Below are positions 34,023-42,764 of a stretch of 42,764 nt of DNA, one piece after another. Within the stretch, counting starts at the first letter, position 1, and each line of letters opens with the position of its first letter. Both the position numbers and the translations under genes were made by a program. Source of the DNA: Candidatus Kapaibacterium sp. (GTDB lineage: Bacteria; Bacteroidota; Ignavibacteria; Kapaibacteriales; UBA4661); the NCBI GenBank assembly GCA_025358765.1, contig JANYIG010000083.1, positions 1-42,764 on the forward strand. The letters are read 5' to 3'. Below the pieces are notes generated by a model. That model made no database searches. It was not told where the DNA came from and was given only the letters and a program-made list of their open reading frames with translations.

Positions 34023-34802
34023 TCAAAGACGTATTGGAAGTCCTTGTTCACGAAGAAAACGCTTCAAATCGGCGATAGTGAGTTCGCGGAAGTGAAAAAG
34101 GCTTGCCGCTAATGCCGCATCAGCATTGCCACTGTGTGTACCAGTTGCCAACACGTCGGCAAAATGCTGCATTGTTCCCGCGCCGCCGGAGGCGATGACG
34201 GGAATGGAGACCGCACGGGAAATCAAACTCGTGATGTCGAGCGCAAAGCCAGCTTTTGTGCCGTCGTTATCCATTGAGGTGAGCAAAATTTCCCCCGCAC
34301 CGCGTGATTCCGCTTCTTTTGCCCACGCGAGGGCTTCCCATTCTGTTGATAGTTTTCCAGCATTAATGACAACATGCCAGTTGCTCGGCATTTGGTGCTT
34401 GGTAGAGCGGACATCAATCGCCACGACCACACACTGCGAGCCAAACTCACTCGCTAATTCCGTGATAAGATCGGGATTTTTTACGGCGGAAGAATTAATA
34501 GAAATCTTGTCAGCGCCGGCATTCAGGAGCGCCGAAACGTCCTGCACACTGCGAATGCCTCCGCCAACGGTAAACGGGATATTGATACCACGAGCCACGT
34601 TGCGAACCATATCAACAAACGTGGAGCGCCCTTCGAGCGTGGCGGTGATGTCCAGAAACACCAGTTCATCCGCGCCTTCCTGAGCATAATACGCGCCGAG
34701 ATCAATCGCGTCACCCGCAAGCCGCAAGTTCTCAAAATTCACGCCTTTAACGGTCATGCCGTCTTTCACGTCTAAGCAAGGAATGATGCGCTTTGTGAGC
34801 AT
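34023..34802 (-). CDS. hisF: Imidazole glycerol phosphate synthase subunit HisF
   Basis: The 259-aa product is a (beta/alpha)8 barrel with catalytic Asp11 in [10 protein letters not shown] and Asp130 in VVVAIDVR, plus phosphate-binding loops FTVGGGIRS and [12 protein letters not shown]. HisF uses ammonia from HisH to convert PRFAR to imidazole glycerol phosphate and AICAR in histidine synthesis. Length is normal. It follows hisA by 10 bases. Confidence 0.97.
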   Translation of the reverse strand: MLTKRIIPCLDVKDGMTVKGVNFENLRLAGDAIDLGAYYAQEGADELVFLDITATLEGRSTFVDMVRNVARGINIPFTVGGGIRSVQDVSALLNAGADKISINSSAVKNPDLITELASEFGSQCVVVAIDVRSTKHQMPSNWHVVINAGKLSTEWEALAWAKEAESRGAGEILLTSMDNDGTKAGFALDITSLISRAVSIPVIASGGAGTMQHFADVLATGTHSGNADAALAASLFHFRELTIADLKRFLREQGLPIRL

Positions 34803-34812
34803 TTATTCGTTA

Positions 34813-35535
34813 TTATTGGTTCAGTGCTTTCAGTTCTTGGAGGTTCAATGTGCCTTCATACAGCGCTTTGCCGATAATCGCTCCAAAAAGATTTTTCTCG
34901 ATAAGCCCCTCTACGTCTTTTATGGACGACACACCACCGCTTGCAATCAGCTTCACATCTGGGCTTTGCGCCAAAATTCTCTCATACAGCTCTATTGCCG
35001 CGCCCTCCATCATACCGTCTTTGCTAATATCCGTGCACATCACGTATTTTACGCCTTGCGATTCGTATTCAGCAATAAATTCTAACAACGAAATTTCTGT
35101 CGTTTCCTCCCATCCACTCACGGCAATTTTCTCGTCGCGGGCATCAGCAGCAAGGATAATTTTCTCTGAGCCGTAGGTTTGAAGCCATTGCAGGAAAAGC
35201 GGTTTGTTTTTGACGGCTATGCTGCCAGCGGTAATCTGCCGTGCGCCACTTTCAAAAGCGATACGAACGTCGTTATCGGATTGGATCCCACCACCAAAGT
35301 CAATGTGCAACGATTCTGCTTTGCGGGCTATTTCTTCGAGTGTGCGATGATTCACCACGCGCTTCTGTTGTGCGCCATCTAAATCCACCACGTGAAGCCG
35401 CGTAAAACCAGCATCTTGGAAGCGCATCGCTACATCGAGCGGCTTTGCATCATAAATAGTTTTGGCGTTGTACTGCCCTTGAACAAGGCGAACACATTTG
35501 CCATCAATAATGTCAATCGCAGGAATAATGTGCAT
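34813..35535 (-). CDS. hisA: ProFAR isomerase HisA
   Basis: The 240-aa barrel protein has catalytic Asp8 in IIPAIDIIDGKCVRL and Asp131 in LAADARDEKIAV, and the phosphate loops DFGGGIQSD and IASGGVSSIKDVEGL. HisA isomerises ProFAR to PRFAR, the substrate of HisF, whose gene follows directly. No other his gene is seen in the window. Confidence 0.97.
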   Translation of the reverse strand: MHIIPAIDIIDGKCVRLVQGQYNAKTIYDAKPLDVAMRFQDAGFTRLHVVDLDGAQQKRVVNHRTLEEIARKAESLHIDFGGGIQSDNDVRIAFESGARQITAGSIAVKNKPLFLQWLQTYGSEKIILAADARDEKIAVSGWEETTEISLLEFIAEYESQGVKYVMCTDISKDGMMEGAAIELYERILAQSPDVKLIASGGVSSIKDVEGLIEKNLFGAIIGKALYEGTLNLQELKALNQ

Positions 35536-35564
35536 GAATGTTTAAGGTAAAATCTCAGATTGCA

Positions 35565-36689
35565 TTACACTTTGGGAAGTGTGAAGGAAAACGTGGAGCC
35601 TTGATTAATCGCACTCTTGATGACGAGTTTACTCGCTTGTTTGTCGAGCAATTCGCGGCAAAAAAGCAGCCCTAATCCCGTTCCTTTTTCGCCGAGCGTA
35701 CCAGCCGTAGTATGCTGTACGCTGCCCACATCATCAGTTTGCAAGATTTTCACCATATCTTCTGTGCTAATACCCACACCGTCGTCGTGCACAGAAAGTT
35801 CGATGCCGCTGTCTGTTTCCTGTGCGACAATATCTATGGTTCCGCCCGGCTTTGTGAATTTGAGCGCATTCGAGACAAGGTTCCGCAGAACAACTTGAAT
35901 CATATTCGTATCGGCAAAAACATGCGTATCCGGTGGTATCTGACACGCGAGCGTGATGCTTTTGTGCGCCGCCGTGCCTGAATGCTGCATCAGCACATTG
36001 AGGGTGGTTTCGCCGATGTTCACCGATTCAATCGTTGCTTTCATGCCGTTTGCCTGCAAGCGCGACCATTCCACGAAGGATTCAAGCAGGTTGTACGTGG
36101 AGTGTACGGCTTCTTTCATCAACGATGAAATCTCCTGCAAACGATCAAGCGATAAATCATCTAACTTCGACGCTAACATTTCGGACAAGCCCATCACGCC
36201 TGCAAACGAGCTTTTCAGGTCGTGCGAAATGAGCGACAAAAATTTATCTTTGCTGGCGGAAATTTCTTGTAATGTCTCCATCTTCCGTGCGATTTCACGC
36301 TTTGTGGTGTTGTAGCGGTTGATGCGGGCGGAAATTGCCTGCACAAGTTCCTGAGCGCTAAAAGGTTTCACGAGGTAGTCATCTGCACCAAGGTTCATGC
36401 CTTCGCGTACATCCGAACGATCGGCTTTAGCAGACAAGAATAGAAATGGAATATCTGAGGTTGGCATATAACTACGAAGCTGTTCGAGTACCGTATAACC
36501 GTCTAATTCCGGCATCACGATGTCGCAAACGATCATGTCCGGCAGACGTTCTTTCGCCATTTCCATGCCCGTTGTGCCATTATCCGCTTCGAGGGTATCG
36601 AAACCTTCGAGCTTCAACACAAGATTGATTTGCATACGAATATGCTTATTATCATCAATGATAAGCACAGTTTCTCTGTTTTTTTCCAT
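35565..36689 (-). CDS. Receiver-histidine kinase hybrid protein
   Basis: The 374-aa protein has an N-terminal receiver domain (1-125) with Asp12/Asp13, Asp56 in VCDIVMPELDGY and Lys108 in YLVKPF. It is followed by a HisKA domain with phospho-His156 in LSLISHDLKSSFAGV and an HATPase domain with N-box LRNLVSNALKFTKPGG (268-283), G1 DDGVGIS and G2 GEKGTGLGL. It lacks a membrane or sensor domain, so it is cytoplasmic and probably reads the phosphorylation state of its own receiver. The output partner is unknown; the orphan LytTR regulator is far away. Confidence 0.93.
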   Translation of the reverse strand: MEKNRETVLIIDDNKHIRMQINLVLKLEGFDTLEADNGTTGMEMAKERLPDMIVCDIVMPELDGYTVLEQLRSYMPTSDIPFLFLSAKADRSDVREGMNLGADDYLVKPFSAQELVQAISARINRYNTTKREIARKMETLQEISASKDKFLSLISHDLKSSFAGVMGLSEMLASKLDDLSLDRLQEISSLMKEAVHSTYNLLESFVEWSRLQANGMKATIESVNIGETTLNVLMQHSGTAAHKSITLACQIPPDTHVFADTNMIQVVLRNLVSNALKFTKPGGTIDIVAQETDSGIELSVHDDGVGISTEDMVKILQTDDVGSVQHTTAGTLGEKGTGLGLLFCRELLDKQASKLVIKSAINQGSTFSFTLPKV

Positions 36690-36712
36690 AGCACAATCCC
36701 CAGAAAGAGAAT

Positions 36713-36798
36713 GAGAAATTGAGAATTGAGAATTTTGGAAATCAATGACGGTAATGTCACGGAAGTACTCATAATTCTTAATTCATAATTCTTAATTA
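36713..36798. repeat. AT-rich direct and inverted repeats between kinase gene and malQ
   Basis: GAGAATTGAGAATT (36721-36734) faces two tandem copies of ATAATTCTTAATT (36771-36783 and 36785-36797), which are imperfect inverse complements of it. The last copy overlaps the malQ stop codon (36792-36794). An arm-loop of about 36 bases could form at the end of malQ transcripts. Confidence 0.6.
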
Positions 36799-38333
36799 GA
36801 AGGAGCCAGACGGTTTGCCATCCGTACTAACTTTGCAAGCCGCGTAATATGGTACTCCTGCACCTGTCCGGGCTGCAAGCGATATGCCCAATTTCCATCG
36901 GCTTTACCCGGAAAATTCATCCGCGCCGTGCCGTCAAGCGTGAGAACATCCTGCATAGGGAAAATTGAAAACAATGCTGTCGAGAACATACCAGCGCGAA
37001 TCATCTCCCAAACAAGTTCTTCTTCGCTCTGAGGGCGAAGGTATTCCAACACGTTCTGGCGAGCCTTCTCCGACGCTGCCCGAAACCAGCCGAGCGTTGT
37101 GTCGTTATCGTGGGTTCCGGTGTATGTCACGCTATCACGTTCGTAGTTATGAGGCAAAAAGGCATCCGCTGGGTCGCCCGATTCGTAGCCGAATTGCAAA
37201 ATCTTCATGCCTGGCATATTGAACGCCTTGCGGAGAGCAGTTACTTCTTCTGTAATCAGCCCCAAATCTTCCGCAATAACAGGCAATTCGCCTAATTCCT
37301 TCTCGAAACGCTGTTTCATCGCCGTAAAGAGCTTTACGCCGGGTGCTTTCACCCACGTACCGTTGATGGCAGTTTTTTCGTCTGCCGGAACCTCCCAAAA
37401 CGCCTCGAAGCCCCGAAAATGGTCAACACGTACGATGTCAAATAACTCGAAGCATTTCGCAAAACGGTTGCCCCACCACGCGTAGCCGTCTTTTTCCATT
37501 ACGTCCCAGTTGTAATGCGGGTTTCCCCAAAGCTGCCCTGTTGCAGAAAAATAATCGGGCGGCACACCGGCTACAACCGTTGGCATTCCTTCCTTATCCA
37601 AGCGGAATGAAGTTTGGTTTGACCATACATCCGCCGAATCGTATGCTACGAAGATAGGAATATCACCAACCATTGCCACGCCTTTACTATTGGCGTAAGC
37701 ACGGAGCGATTGCCATTGCACACTGAATTCGTATTGTAAAAACTTGTGGAAACGTATTGCTTCGTCGTACTCCTTGCGAGCCTTGTCCAGAGCGGTTTTT
37801 GTGCCAAGCCGTAAATCCTTATCCCACGTGTTCCAAGGCTGTCCGGCGTATTTCGTGAGTTTTAGCGCTGTAAATAGCGCATAATCGTCCAACCAGCCTT
37901 TGTTGGCAGCACAAAACGCCCTGTATTCACTACGGTCTTCTGATTTAGAGTTTGCAACAAAGCTGTGAAACGCTTGTTGCAACAGCACGATTTTGTGCGC
38001 TACCACAGGCTCAAAATCTACTGCATTGTCGGGAAACTTCGGAACCGTCTTCACATCAGCCTCAGAGAGATAACCGCGTTGCACGAGTGCATCAATACTG
38101 AGTAATAGGTGATTGCATGCCATTGCTGAATACGAATAATACGGGCTATTACCGTAACCTGTGGGCGTGAGCGGAAGCACCTGCCAAAGACGTTGCTCAG
38201 CGGCGTGGAGAAAATCCACGAACTGATAGGCTTCTTTGCCGAGGTCGCCAATGCCGTACCGTCCGGGCAACGAGGAAATGTGCATCAAAACACCCGAAGA
38301 GCGGGTGAAGAGGGTGTCGTAGGAAAATCCCAT
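36792..38333 (-). CDS. malQ: 4-alpha-glucanotransferase (amylomaltase)
   Basis: The 513-aa protein is a GH77 enzyme. It has RSSGVLMHISSLPGRYGIGDLG at the N-terminus, nucleophile Asp304 in DIVRVDHFRGFEAFWEVPA, acid/base Glu355 in VIAEDLGLIT and the third carboxylate Asp409 in YTGTHDNDTTLGWF. It transfers glucan segments between 1,4-alpha-glucans in glycogen or maltodextrin metabolism. Length is typical for the short bacterial form. No glycogen genes lie next to it. Confidence 0.97.
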   Translation of the reverse strand: MGFSYDTLFTRSSGVLMHISSLPGRYGIGDLGKEAYQFVDFLHAAEQRLWQVLPLTPTGYGNSPYYSYSAMACNHLLLSIDALVQRGYLSEADVKTVPKFPDNAVDFEPVVAHKIVLLQQAFHSFVANSKSEDRSEYRAFCAANKGWLDDYALFTALKLTKYAGQPWNTWDKDLRLGTKTALDKARKEYDEAIRFHKFLQYEFSVQWQSLRAYANSKGVAMVGDIPIFVAYDSADVWSNQTSFRLDKEGMPTVVAGVPPDYFSATGQLWGNPHYNWDVMEKDGYAWWGNRFAKCFELFDIVRVDHFRGFEAFWEVPADEKTAINGTWVKAPGVKLFTAMKQRFEKELGELPVIAEDLGLITEEVTALRKAFNMPGMKILQFGYESGDPADAFLPHNYERDSVTYTGTHDNDTTLGWFRAASEKARQNVLEYLRPQSEEELVWEMIRAGMFSTALFSIFPMQDVLTLDGTARMNFPGKADGNWAYRLQPGQVQEYHITRLAKLVRMANRLAPSN

Positions 38334-38465
38334 TAGCTCTATAGTTGATAGGTTGCTGATAGTTTGATTGCGTGCGGGGAATCTACAATGCTACTTTTAA
38401 GCGTGAGAAGTAGCGCTGCAAAAATAGGACGCAGAAGGCAGAGATTCAAAGGTTTTCTTTTCTGC

Positions 38466-40127
38466 TCAAAAACGCTGTCGAAGCCGCCATGCGTACACGA
38501 CCTGCGCCACCAAAAGCACTCCGGATGTGAGCAACAGGTACATTCCCCGAACGCTTGTGGTTGCCGTGCCGTACCAGCCCGCAAAATCAAATTCCGGCGG
38601 TTGCCCGTGCGAATCCATAACAACATAAAAAAACATCATCGTCAAACCAATAAACGTTTTTGTGGTTCCGGTCATCACCCCCATCCCAACGGCACACGCT
38701 GTCAGGAATATACCGCCAATAGCCAACGAAGCCCCTTCCGAGACATTCAGCAACAGTAGCCTACAAAGAGGTATGGCGAGGAACACGAACGTAAGAACGA
38801 GTGCGGAAGCGAACTTCCACCACACAAAGTGTATTCTGAGCAATGGGGTCGTAAATAGTAATGCCGTCATACCTTTACTCCGTTCACGGATGGCAATATC
38901 CGCCAGAAGCACGGTCAATACGCAGAAAATAATAGGCAATACCGCGCCATGAAAAGAATCGGATGGAGTCAAGAGCGAAGCACCTGTTATAGCTATCCAC
39001 ACAATGATGCTCACCGGATAAAGCGAAAGTGTCATCAGCGCTTCTGCCGCAACCGATCGCGCAAACGTCCACCGTACTGGAATAACGCCCACGACAGCCC
39101 AGAGGCTTTGCACGGCTTTGGAGATAGGTTTTAGCCAAATATTGAGTGCTGCAATAATATTCCGCCTGTCTTGGCGGGCAGAGGCTTTCAGGCGCACAGG
39201 GTCGAAACGATGAAACGCCGCCAATGCTATCAATAAAAGAGGCATTGCAAATACGGTGGAAACAAAACGCGGTAGCACCCACTTGGCTGGAACACCGATG
39301 CTTCCCATATAAACAGGAGGCTTGCTCGCATCGAACGGGCTGTTACCCATCGAAAAATTGTTGCTCCCCGTCTGCTCTTTGACCTGACCAATACAGTACG
39401 CCAATCCTGTTGCATCTAAATACGACACCCACGAAACCTCATTTTTGAGGACTTGTATGGGTTTTTGTTCTTTTTCGTCGTCTCTTACGCGGTCTGTGTC
39501 GCCCATAGCCGCCGGAACAGTCATAATTGCCGCCCAAACGAAAAAGTACACCACGTTACCGATTTTGCCAGCGAGGAAGGGAATTGTTTCAAACACAATC
39601 GCCATTACCGATACAAAAATAATTGACGGAAAACTGCACAAAAAATAGATTTTGAGGAATACAAACGGCTTCAAGGCTTCTTCGCCACGCATCAAATACA
39701 TTATCATCATCGCCGCGACGTAGCCTACTGTGAGCGCCAGCAGGAACACGATATTCCCCACAAACTTACCCGCAATATATTCCCATGACCGCATTGACGT
39801 TGCTGCCAGCACAAAACCCGTGCGCGTATCTACATCACGCCGAATCGTGCTTCCAAGCATGTAAAACCCAAATAACGCAATAAAAATTCCAGAGAATTGC
39901 GCTACTGTCCCGACCGCAACAGCATCCGAACTGTAAAACACGCGCTGCGAACCAGTTTTCATAAATGTTCTGCCGCTTGTCGGGTCGGGAAGCACAAGAT
40001 ACGCCAAACCGCACATCACGACAAAAAGCAACAGCGTTGACGTGCGGCGGAAGCGTAGTAAAAAATCCGCTTTGACGATAGCTTGAATACGAAGAAATGT
40101 TGTGTTCGTAGTATTAATAGGATTCAT
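38466..40127 (-). CDS. ABC-2 type transporter permease
   Basis: The 553-aa product has about twelve hydrophobic segments in two halves (about 25-280 and 320-550), with large soluble loops. The order AIVKADFLLRFRRTSTLLLFVVMCGLAYL, then TRTGFVLAATSMRSWEYIAGKFVGN, is typical of ABC-2 export permeases of the Bacteroidota. The start at 40127 forms an ATGA overlap with the upstream ATPase gene and is therefore chosen; a much longer open frame reads through that gene. It would export an unknown substrate with the ATPase. Confidence 0.87.
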   Translation of the reverse strand: MNPINTTNTTFLRIQAIVKADFLLRFRRTSTLLLFVVMCGLAYLVLPDPTSGRTFMKTGSQRVFYSSDAVAVGTVAQFSGIFIALFGFYMLGSTIRRDVDTRTGFVLAATSMRSWEYIAGKFVGNIVFLLALTVGYVAAMMIMYLMRGEEALKPFVFLKIYFLCSFPSIIFVSVMAIVFETIPFLAGKIGNVVYFFVWAAIMTVPAAMGDTDRVRDDEKEQKPIQVLKNEVSWVSYLDATGLAYCIGQVKEQTGSNNFSMGNSPFDASKPPVYMGSIGVPAKWVLPRFVSTVFAMPLLLIALAAFHRFDPVRLKASARQDRRNIIAALNIWLKPISKAVQSLWAVVGVIPVRWTFARSVAAEALMTLSLYPVSIIVWIAITGASLLTPSDSFHGAVLPIIFCVLTVLLADIAIRERSKGMTALLFTTPLLRIHFVWWKFASALVLTFVFLAIPLCRLLLLNVSEGASLAIGGIFLTACAVGMGVMTGTTKTFIGLTMMFFYVVMDSHGQPPEFDFAGWYGTATTSVRGMYLLLTSGVLLVAQVVYAWRLRQRF

Positions 40128-40987
40128 GCGGCGCTCCGATAATTCAGCGTGAACAAAAACGCATCTTCTAAATTCGGTTCCGCTTGCGAGGCATTGTTCA
40201 TAGGACGTTCGGGGCTGAGAACACGGATATGCACTCCGTCCGGCTTCCGCACAGCGTTCGAGACTTTGAGTGTGGTGCGAAGACGCTCGAAATCTTCCGA
40301 CGAAACCACGGCTTCCCATACCGCTCCCGAAGCCGAACTCAAGAGTTCTTCAGGGGTAGCGTATGCAAGCAGTCGGCTATGCGCCATCACTGCAATATGC
40401 GTTGCGATTGCTTCAATATCCGATACGATATGCGTGGAGAGAATCACAATTTTTCCGCCGCCGATGTCCGAAAGCACGTTGCGAAGCCGGATGCGCTCTT
40501 CGGGATCAAGTCCCGCTGTTGGTTCATCCACGATTAACACATCGGGGTCATTGACGAGTGCCTGTGCGATGCCGAGCCGTTGGCGCATTCCGCCCGAAAA
40601 CGTAGAGGCAATGCGGTGTGCAACGCTATGCAAATTCACCAATTCGAGCAATTCCATAATACGTCGTTTGTCGTGAACACCCTTGAGTGCCGCAAAATAC
40701 GTCAGAAATTCAAGCGCTGTGAGGTTGTCATAGACACCAAAATCTTGCGGCAAAAATCCGAGCCGTGACCGCATATAATCTGGTGTTTTGAGTACATCCA
40801 CGTCGTTGAACGTAATAGAGCCGCTTGTGGGTTTTGTGACGGTTGCAATCATCTGGATGAGCGTAGTTTTGCCGGCTCCGTTCGGTCCGAGCAAACCAAT
40901 AACGCCTTTATCTACTGTGAGTGAAAGCGCATCCACACCCACAACACCTGATGCGAAGCGTTTTGTGACTGATTGAATATTAAGCAT
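40124..40987 (-). CDS. ABC transporter ATP-binding protein (ABC-2 type)
   Basis: The 287-aa ATPase has Walker A GPNGAGKTT (34-42), Q-loop FLPQDFGVY, signature FSGGMRQRLGIAQAL (130-144), Walker B VLIVDEPTAGLDP and the switch His186 in ILSTHIVSD. This arrangement is of the CcmA/drug-exporter type. It is translationally coupled to the permease gene. The ATG at 40987 is preferred; the upstream ATG at 41032 adds 15 residues outside the fold. Confidence 0.93.
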   Translation of the reverse strand: MLNIQSVTKRFASGVVGVDALSLTVDKGVIGLLGPNGAGKTTLIQMIATVTKPTSGSITFNDVDVLKTPDYMRSRLGFLPQDFGVYDNLTALEFLTYFAALKGVHDKRRIMELLELVNLHSVAHRIASTFSGGMRQRLGIAQALVNDPDVLIVDEPTAGLDPEERIRLRNVLSDIGGGKIVILSTHIVSDIEAIATHIAVMAHSRLLAYATPEELLSSASGAVWEAVVSSEDFERLRTTLKVSNAVRKPDGVHIRVLSPERPMNNASQAEPNLEDAFLFTLNYRSAA

Positions 40988-41114
40988 ATTGGGAAAAAAT
41001 ACTGTAAAGAAATGATGAATGATAAAGGACAAATAACAAATTTTTGACGAAAGCGTAGTATATTAGCTAAAAGCTATAATCACAACTTCATGATTTTTGT
41101 TTTGTTTCCCGTGC

Positions 41115-42254
41115 ATGACGCGCATTACGCTTACAACCATCTCCAAATCGTACGATAACGGCTTCGAGGCAGTAAACAATATCTCGCTTGATATTCAAAG
41201 CGGTGAATTTGTAGTGCTTCTGGGACCGTCCGGCTGCGGAAAATCCACCACGCTTCGCATGATTGCTGGGTTGGAAGAGATTTCGTCGGGCGAACTCGCG
41301 TTCGATGGAGAGCGGATGAACGAGACGGAACCCAAAGACCGCGACGTAGGCATGGTCTTCCAAAATTATGCACTTTATCCGCATTTAACGGTCTTTGAAA
41401 ACCTTGCTTTTCCCCTGCGGCTCCGGCGGGAAGATAAAGCAATTGTACGTAAGCGCGTGGAGGAAGTTGCGGCAATGACGGGACTTTCAGAATTGCTCGA
41501 CCGCAAACCGAAGCAGCTTTCTGGCGGGCAGCGTCAACGTGTGGCACTTGGAAGGGCAGTGATTCGCAAGCCACGTGTGTTCTTATTTGACGAGCCACTC
41601 TCAAATCTCGACGCACAGCTACGAACGCAGATGCGATCGGAAATCTCGCGCCTACAAGCATTAGTCGGCTCTACAGCAGTTTACGTGACACACGACCAAA
41701 CGGAAGCTATGACAATGGGCGACCGCATTGTGGTAATGCGCGATGGTATTATCCAGCAAGTTGGCACACCTGCTGAAGTCTATAACAACCCAGTAAACCA
41801 GTTTGTGGCTGGCTTTCTGGGTAGCCCTTCGATGAATTTTATTGATGGCAATATATTTGTGGATGGTGACGGCTTACAAAAGCTCATCCGTTTCCGTGAA
41901 CGCGACGACGATGGAAACGGCGTAGTGCTTACATTGCCACCACAAATATTTGCAGGCGTTCCGCCAAGCGCCAATGGAAGCGGGTTATTGGGTGTTCGCC
42001 CTGAACACGTTAGCTTGAAGCCATTCGACGGCGCTGCACAAGCAGTGGAACCGCTCACGTTTCACGCCACCGTACAACGACGCGAATATCTTGGGCATGA
42101 AGTTTTGTTACACGTCCGCACAAGCCGTACCGCGCTAGAGAAAATTATCCGCGCAGCATCCGTACCGCCGGACATTCGCGAGGGAAGTACGGTAAAGCTC
42201 TTTATTCATCCGCGTTTCCTCTACGCCTTCGATGGTGAGGGACGGCGGATTTGA
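41115..42254 (+). CDS. MalK/UgpC-type ABC transporter ATPase
   Basis: The 379-aa protein has Walker A GPSGCGKSTT (37-46), Q-loop MVFQNYALYPHLTV, signature LSGGQRQRVALGRA (135-148), Walker B VFLFDEPLSNLD and switch His193 in YVTHDQTEAMTMGDRI. It carries a C-terminal TOBE/OB extension with LGVRPEHVSL and HATVQRREYLGHEVLLHV. This is the multi-sugar importer ATPase class (MalK, MsmX, UgpC), which often serves several permeases. No permease is adjacent, so it may energise the lone MalF-like permease at 7313-8200. The ATG at 41115 is preferred over a TTG at 41097. Confidence 0.93.
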   Translation: MTRITLTTISKSYDNGFEAVNNISLDIQSGEFVVLLGPSGCGKSTTLRMIAGLEEISSGELAFDGERMNETEPKDRDVGMVFQNYALYPHLTVFENLAFPLRLRREDKAIVRKRVEEVAAMTGLSELLDRKPKQLSGGQRQRVALGRAVIRKPRVFLFDEPLSNLDAQLRTQMRSEISRLQALVGSTAVYVTHDQTEAMTMGDRIVVMRDGIIQQVGTPAEVYNNPVNQFVAGFLGSPSMNFIDGNIFVDGDGLQKLIRFRERDDDGNGVVLTLPPQIFAGVPPSANGSGLLGVRPEHVSLKPFDGAAQAVEPLTFHATVQRREYLGHEVLLHVRTSRTALEKIIRAASVPPDIREGSTVKLFIHPRFLYAFDGEGRRI

Positions 42255-42317
42255 GACCGTCATAATTGACAGAAAAAAATCTTCATTCGGCATCGTAACT
42301 AATAGGGTGGAGGAGTT

Positions 42318-42632
42318 ATGAAATGGCTGACTTTTATACGCACGGTTCTTCTACGCACGGTGTTGCGCAAGATACTGGCATTAGCTGCGTTTGTACTCAT
42401 GATTGGGGCAATCGCTATCGGGTGCATGTATCTCAGTTCAAGAGCAATGCACGAAGCAAAAGATCATGTTGGGTTACGGATGCTCGTTGTACAGATGCGG
42501 CGCGGGGAAAAGAATTTTTTATTTTATCGCAAAGAAACATATCTAAAACGCAGCGACCAAAATGCGGCTGAATTTGATTCGCTTGCCCAAGTCTATGGGT
42601 CTTCAGCCGAAGGTAAATCTATTATAACGTGA
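42318..42632 (+). pseudogene. N-terminus of a sensor protein, truncated
   Basis: The 104-aa frame has a strong ribosome site (GGAGGAG before ATG) and a membrane segment (LALAAFVLMIGAIAIGCMYLSS). A helical periplasmic start follows: VGLRMLVVQMRRGEKNFLFY, resembling the four-helix sensor modules of chemoreceptors or histidine kinases, where RxEKxFL is common. It ends abruptly where an insertion-sequence-like sequence begins, so only the first sensor helix is left. Whether the remainder lies beyond the window cannot be told. Confidence 0.55.
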
Positions 42633-42651
42633 GTTCGACATAAGAAACCCC

Positions 42652-42764
42652 TCAAAGTGCGATAATAGGAAGCATTTGGAGTTCATCAGGAAAAATCGTG
42701 TCGTAATTGACCGATGGCTTTTTCGGCAGATAGGTGTAAGCAATCAATCCGGCATAAAGATTCG
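42652..42764 (-). CDS. C-terminal end of a putative transposase (partial)
   Basis: Reading the minus strand from the window edge gives NLYAGLIAYTYLPKKPSVNY and ends PDELQMLPIIAL at a TGA (42652-42654). The KKPS-type tail resembles the C-termini of some Bacteroidota insertion-sequence transposases (perhaps IS982- or IS4-like), but the family is not certain from 36 residues. The stretch from about 42629 to 42651 (GTGAGTTCGACATAAGAAAC) would be the terminal region of the element. Confidence 0.4.
   Translation of the reverse strand, partial: NLYAGLIAYTYLPKKPSVNYDTIFPDELQMLPIIAL

Noticed and set aside
1-42764. CRISPR arrays, tRNA or rRNA genes
   Set aside because: No spaced repeat array and no cloverleaf or rRNA-like stretch was recognised by eye in the intergenic regions.

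Overview
The window looks like a chromosomal segment of a Gram-negative bacterium of the Bacteroidota/Chlorobiota (FCB) group, possibly near Kapabacteria. The signs are a type IX secretion C-terminal sorting domain (30321-30764), a LytTR response regulator, a DUF5683-type membrane protein, and many genes without a Shine-Dalgarno site next to a few with a strong one. This placement is inference; there is no rRNA or tRNA gene in the window to fix it.

Layout. 195-1847 (+) is a membrane/TPR protein of the TMTC-like type. 1876-4091 (-) holds agmatine deiminase and N-carbamoylputrescine amidase, the two steps from agmatine to putrescine, followed by a small lipoprotein gene. 5092-5844 (+) is an orphan LytTR regulator, preceded by a nested hairpin and followed by a terminator-like hairpin. 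6296-22239 (-) is one uninterrupted run of 17 co-directional genes. Its core is a urate-to-ureidoglycolate pathway: a membrane urate hydroxylase with a cytochrome c tail (PuuD), hydroxyisourate hydrolase, OHCU decarboxylase, allantoinase and allantoicase, plus XdhC and an aldolase/citrate-lyase-like DUF6986 protein. Interleaved are Maf, YmdB, a lone sugar-type ABC permease, a DUF5683 protein and IlvE. Upstream in the same run lie DUF1304, DUF1338 (2-oxoadipate dioxygenase-like), a secreted protein, an FkbM methyltransferase and GatB. Kynurenine 3-monooxygenase is divergent from gatB.

23855-24546 is a long non-coding stretch. It has two tandem duplications, a 32-codon ORF with a perfect Shine-Dalgarno site, and mutually exclusive short stems just upstream of an NlpC/P60 hydrolase. 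CapA-like and MEMO-like genes then converge with overlapping 3' ends, followed by a DUF2459 protein.

28808-33202 resembles a composite transposon. A full-length IS3-like element (with a broken orfB) and an internally deleted 550-bp copy, in the same orientation, flank a tiny T9SS-sorted protein and a 577-aa secreted protein. The pair sits between divergent genes. A short direct repeat lies at the outer edges, although other readings of the ends are possible.

33228-42764 holds an SDR oxidoreductase, hisF and hisA, a receiver-histidine kinase hybrid, malQ, a two-gene ABC-2 exporter, a MalK/UgpC-type ATPase that could serve the lone permease, and a sensor N-terminus cut off by what appears to be another insertion sequence at the right edge.
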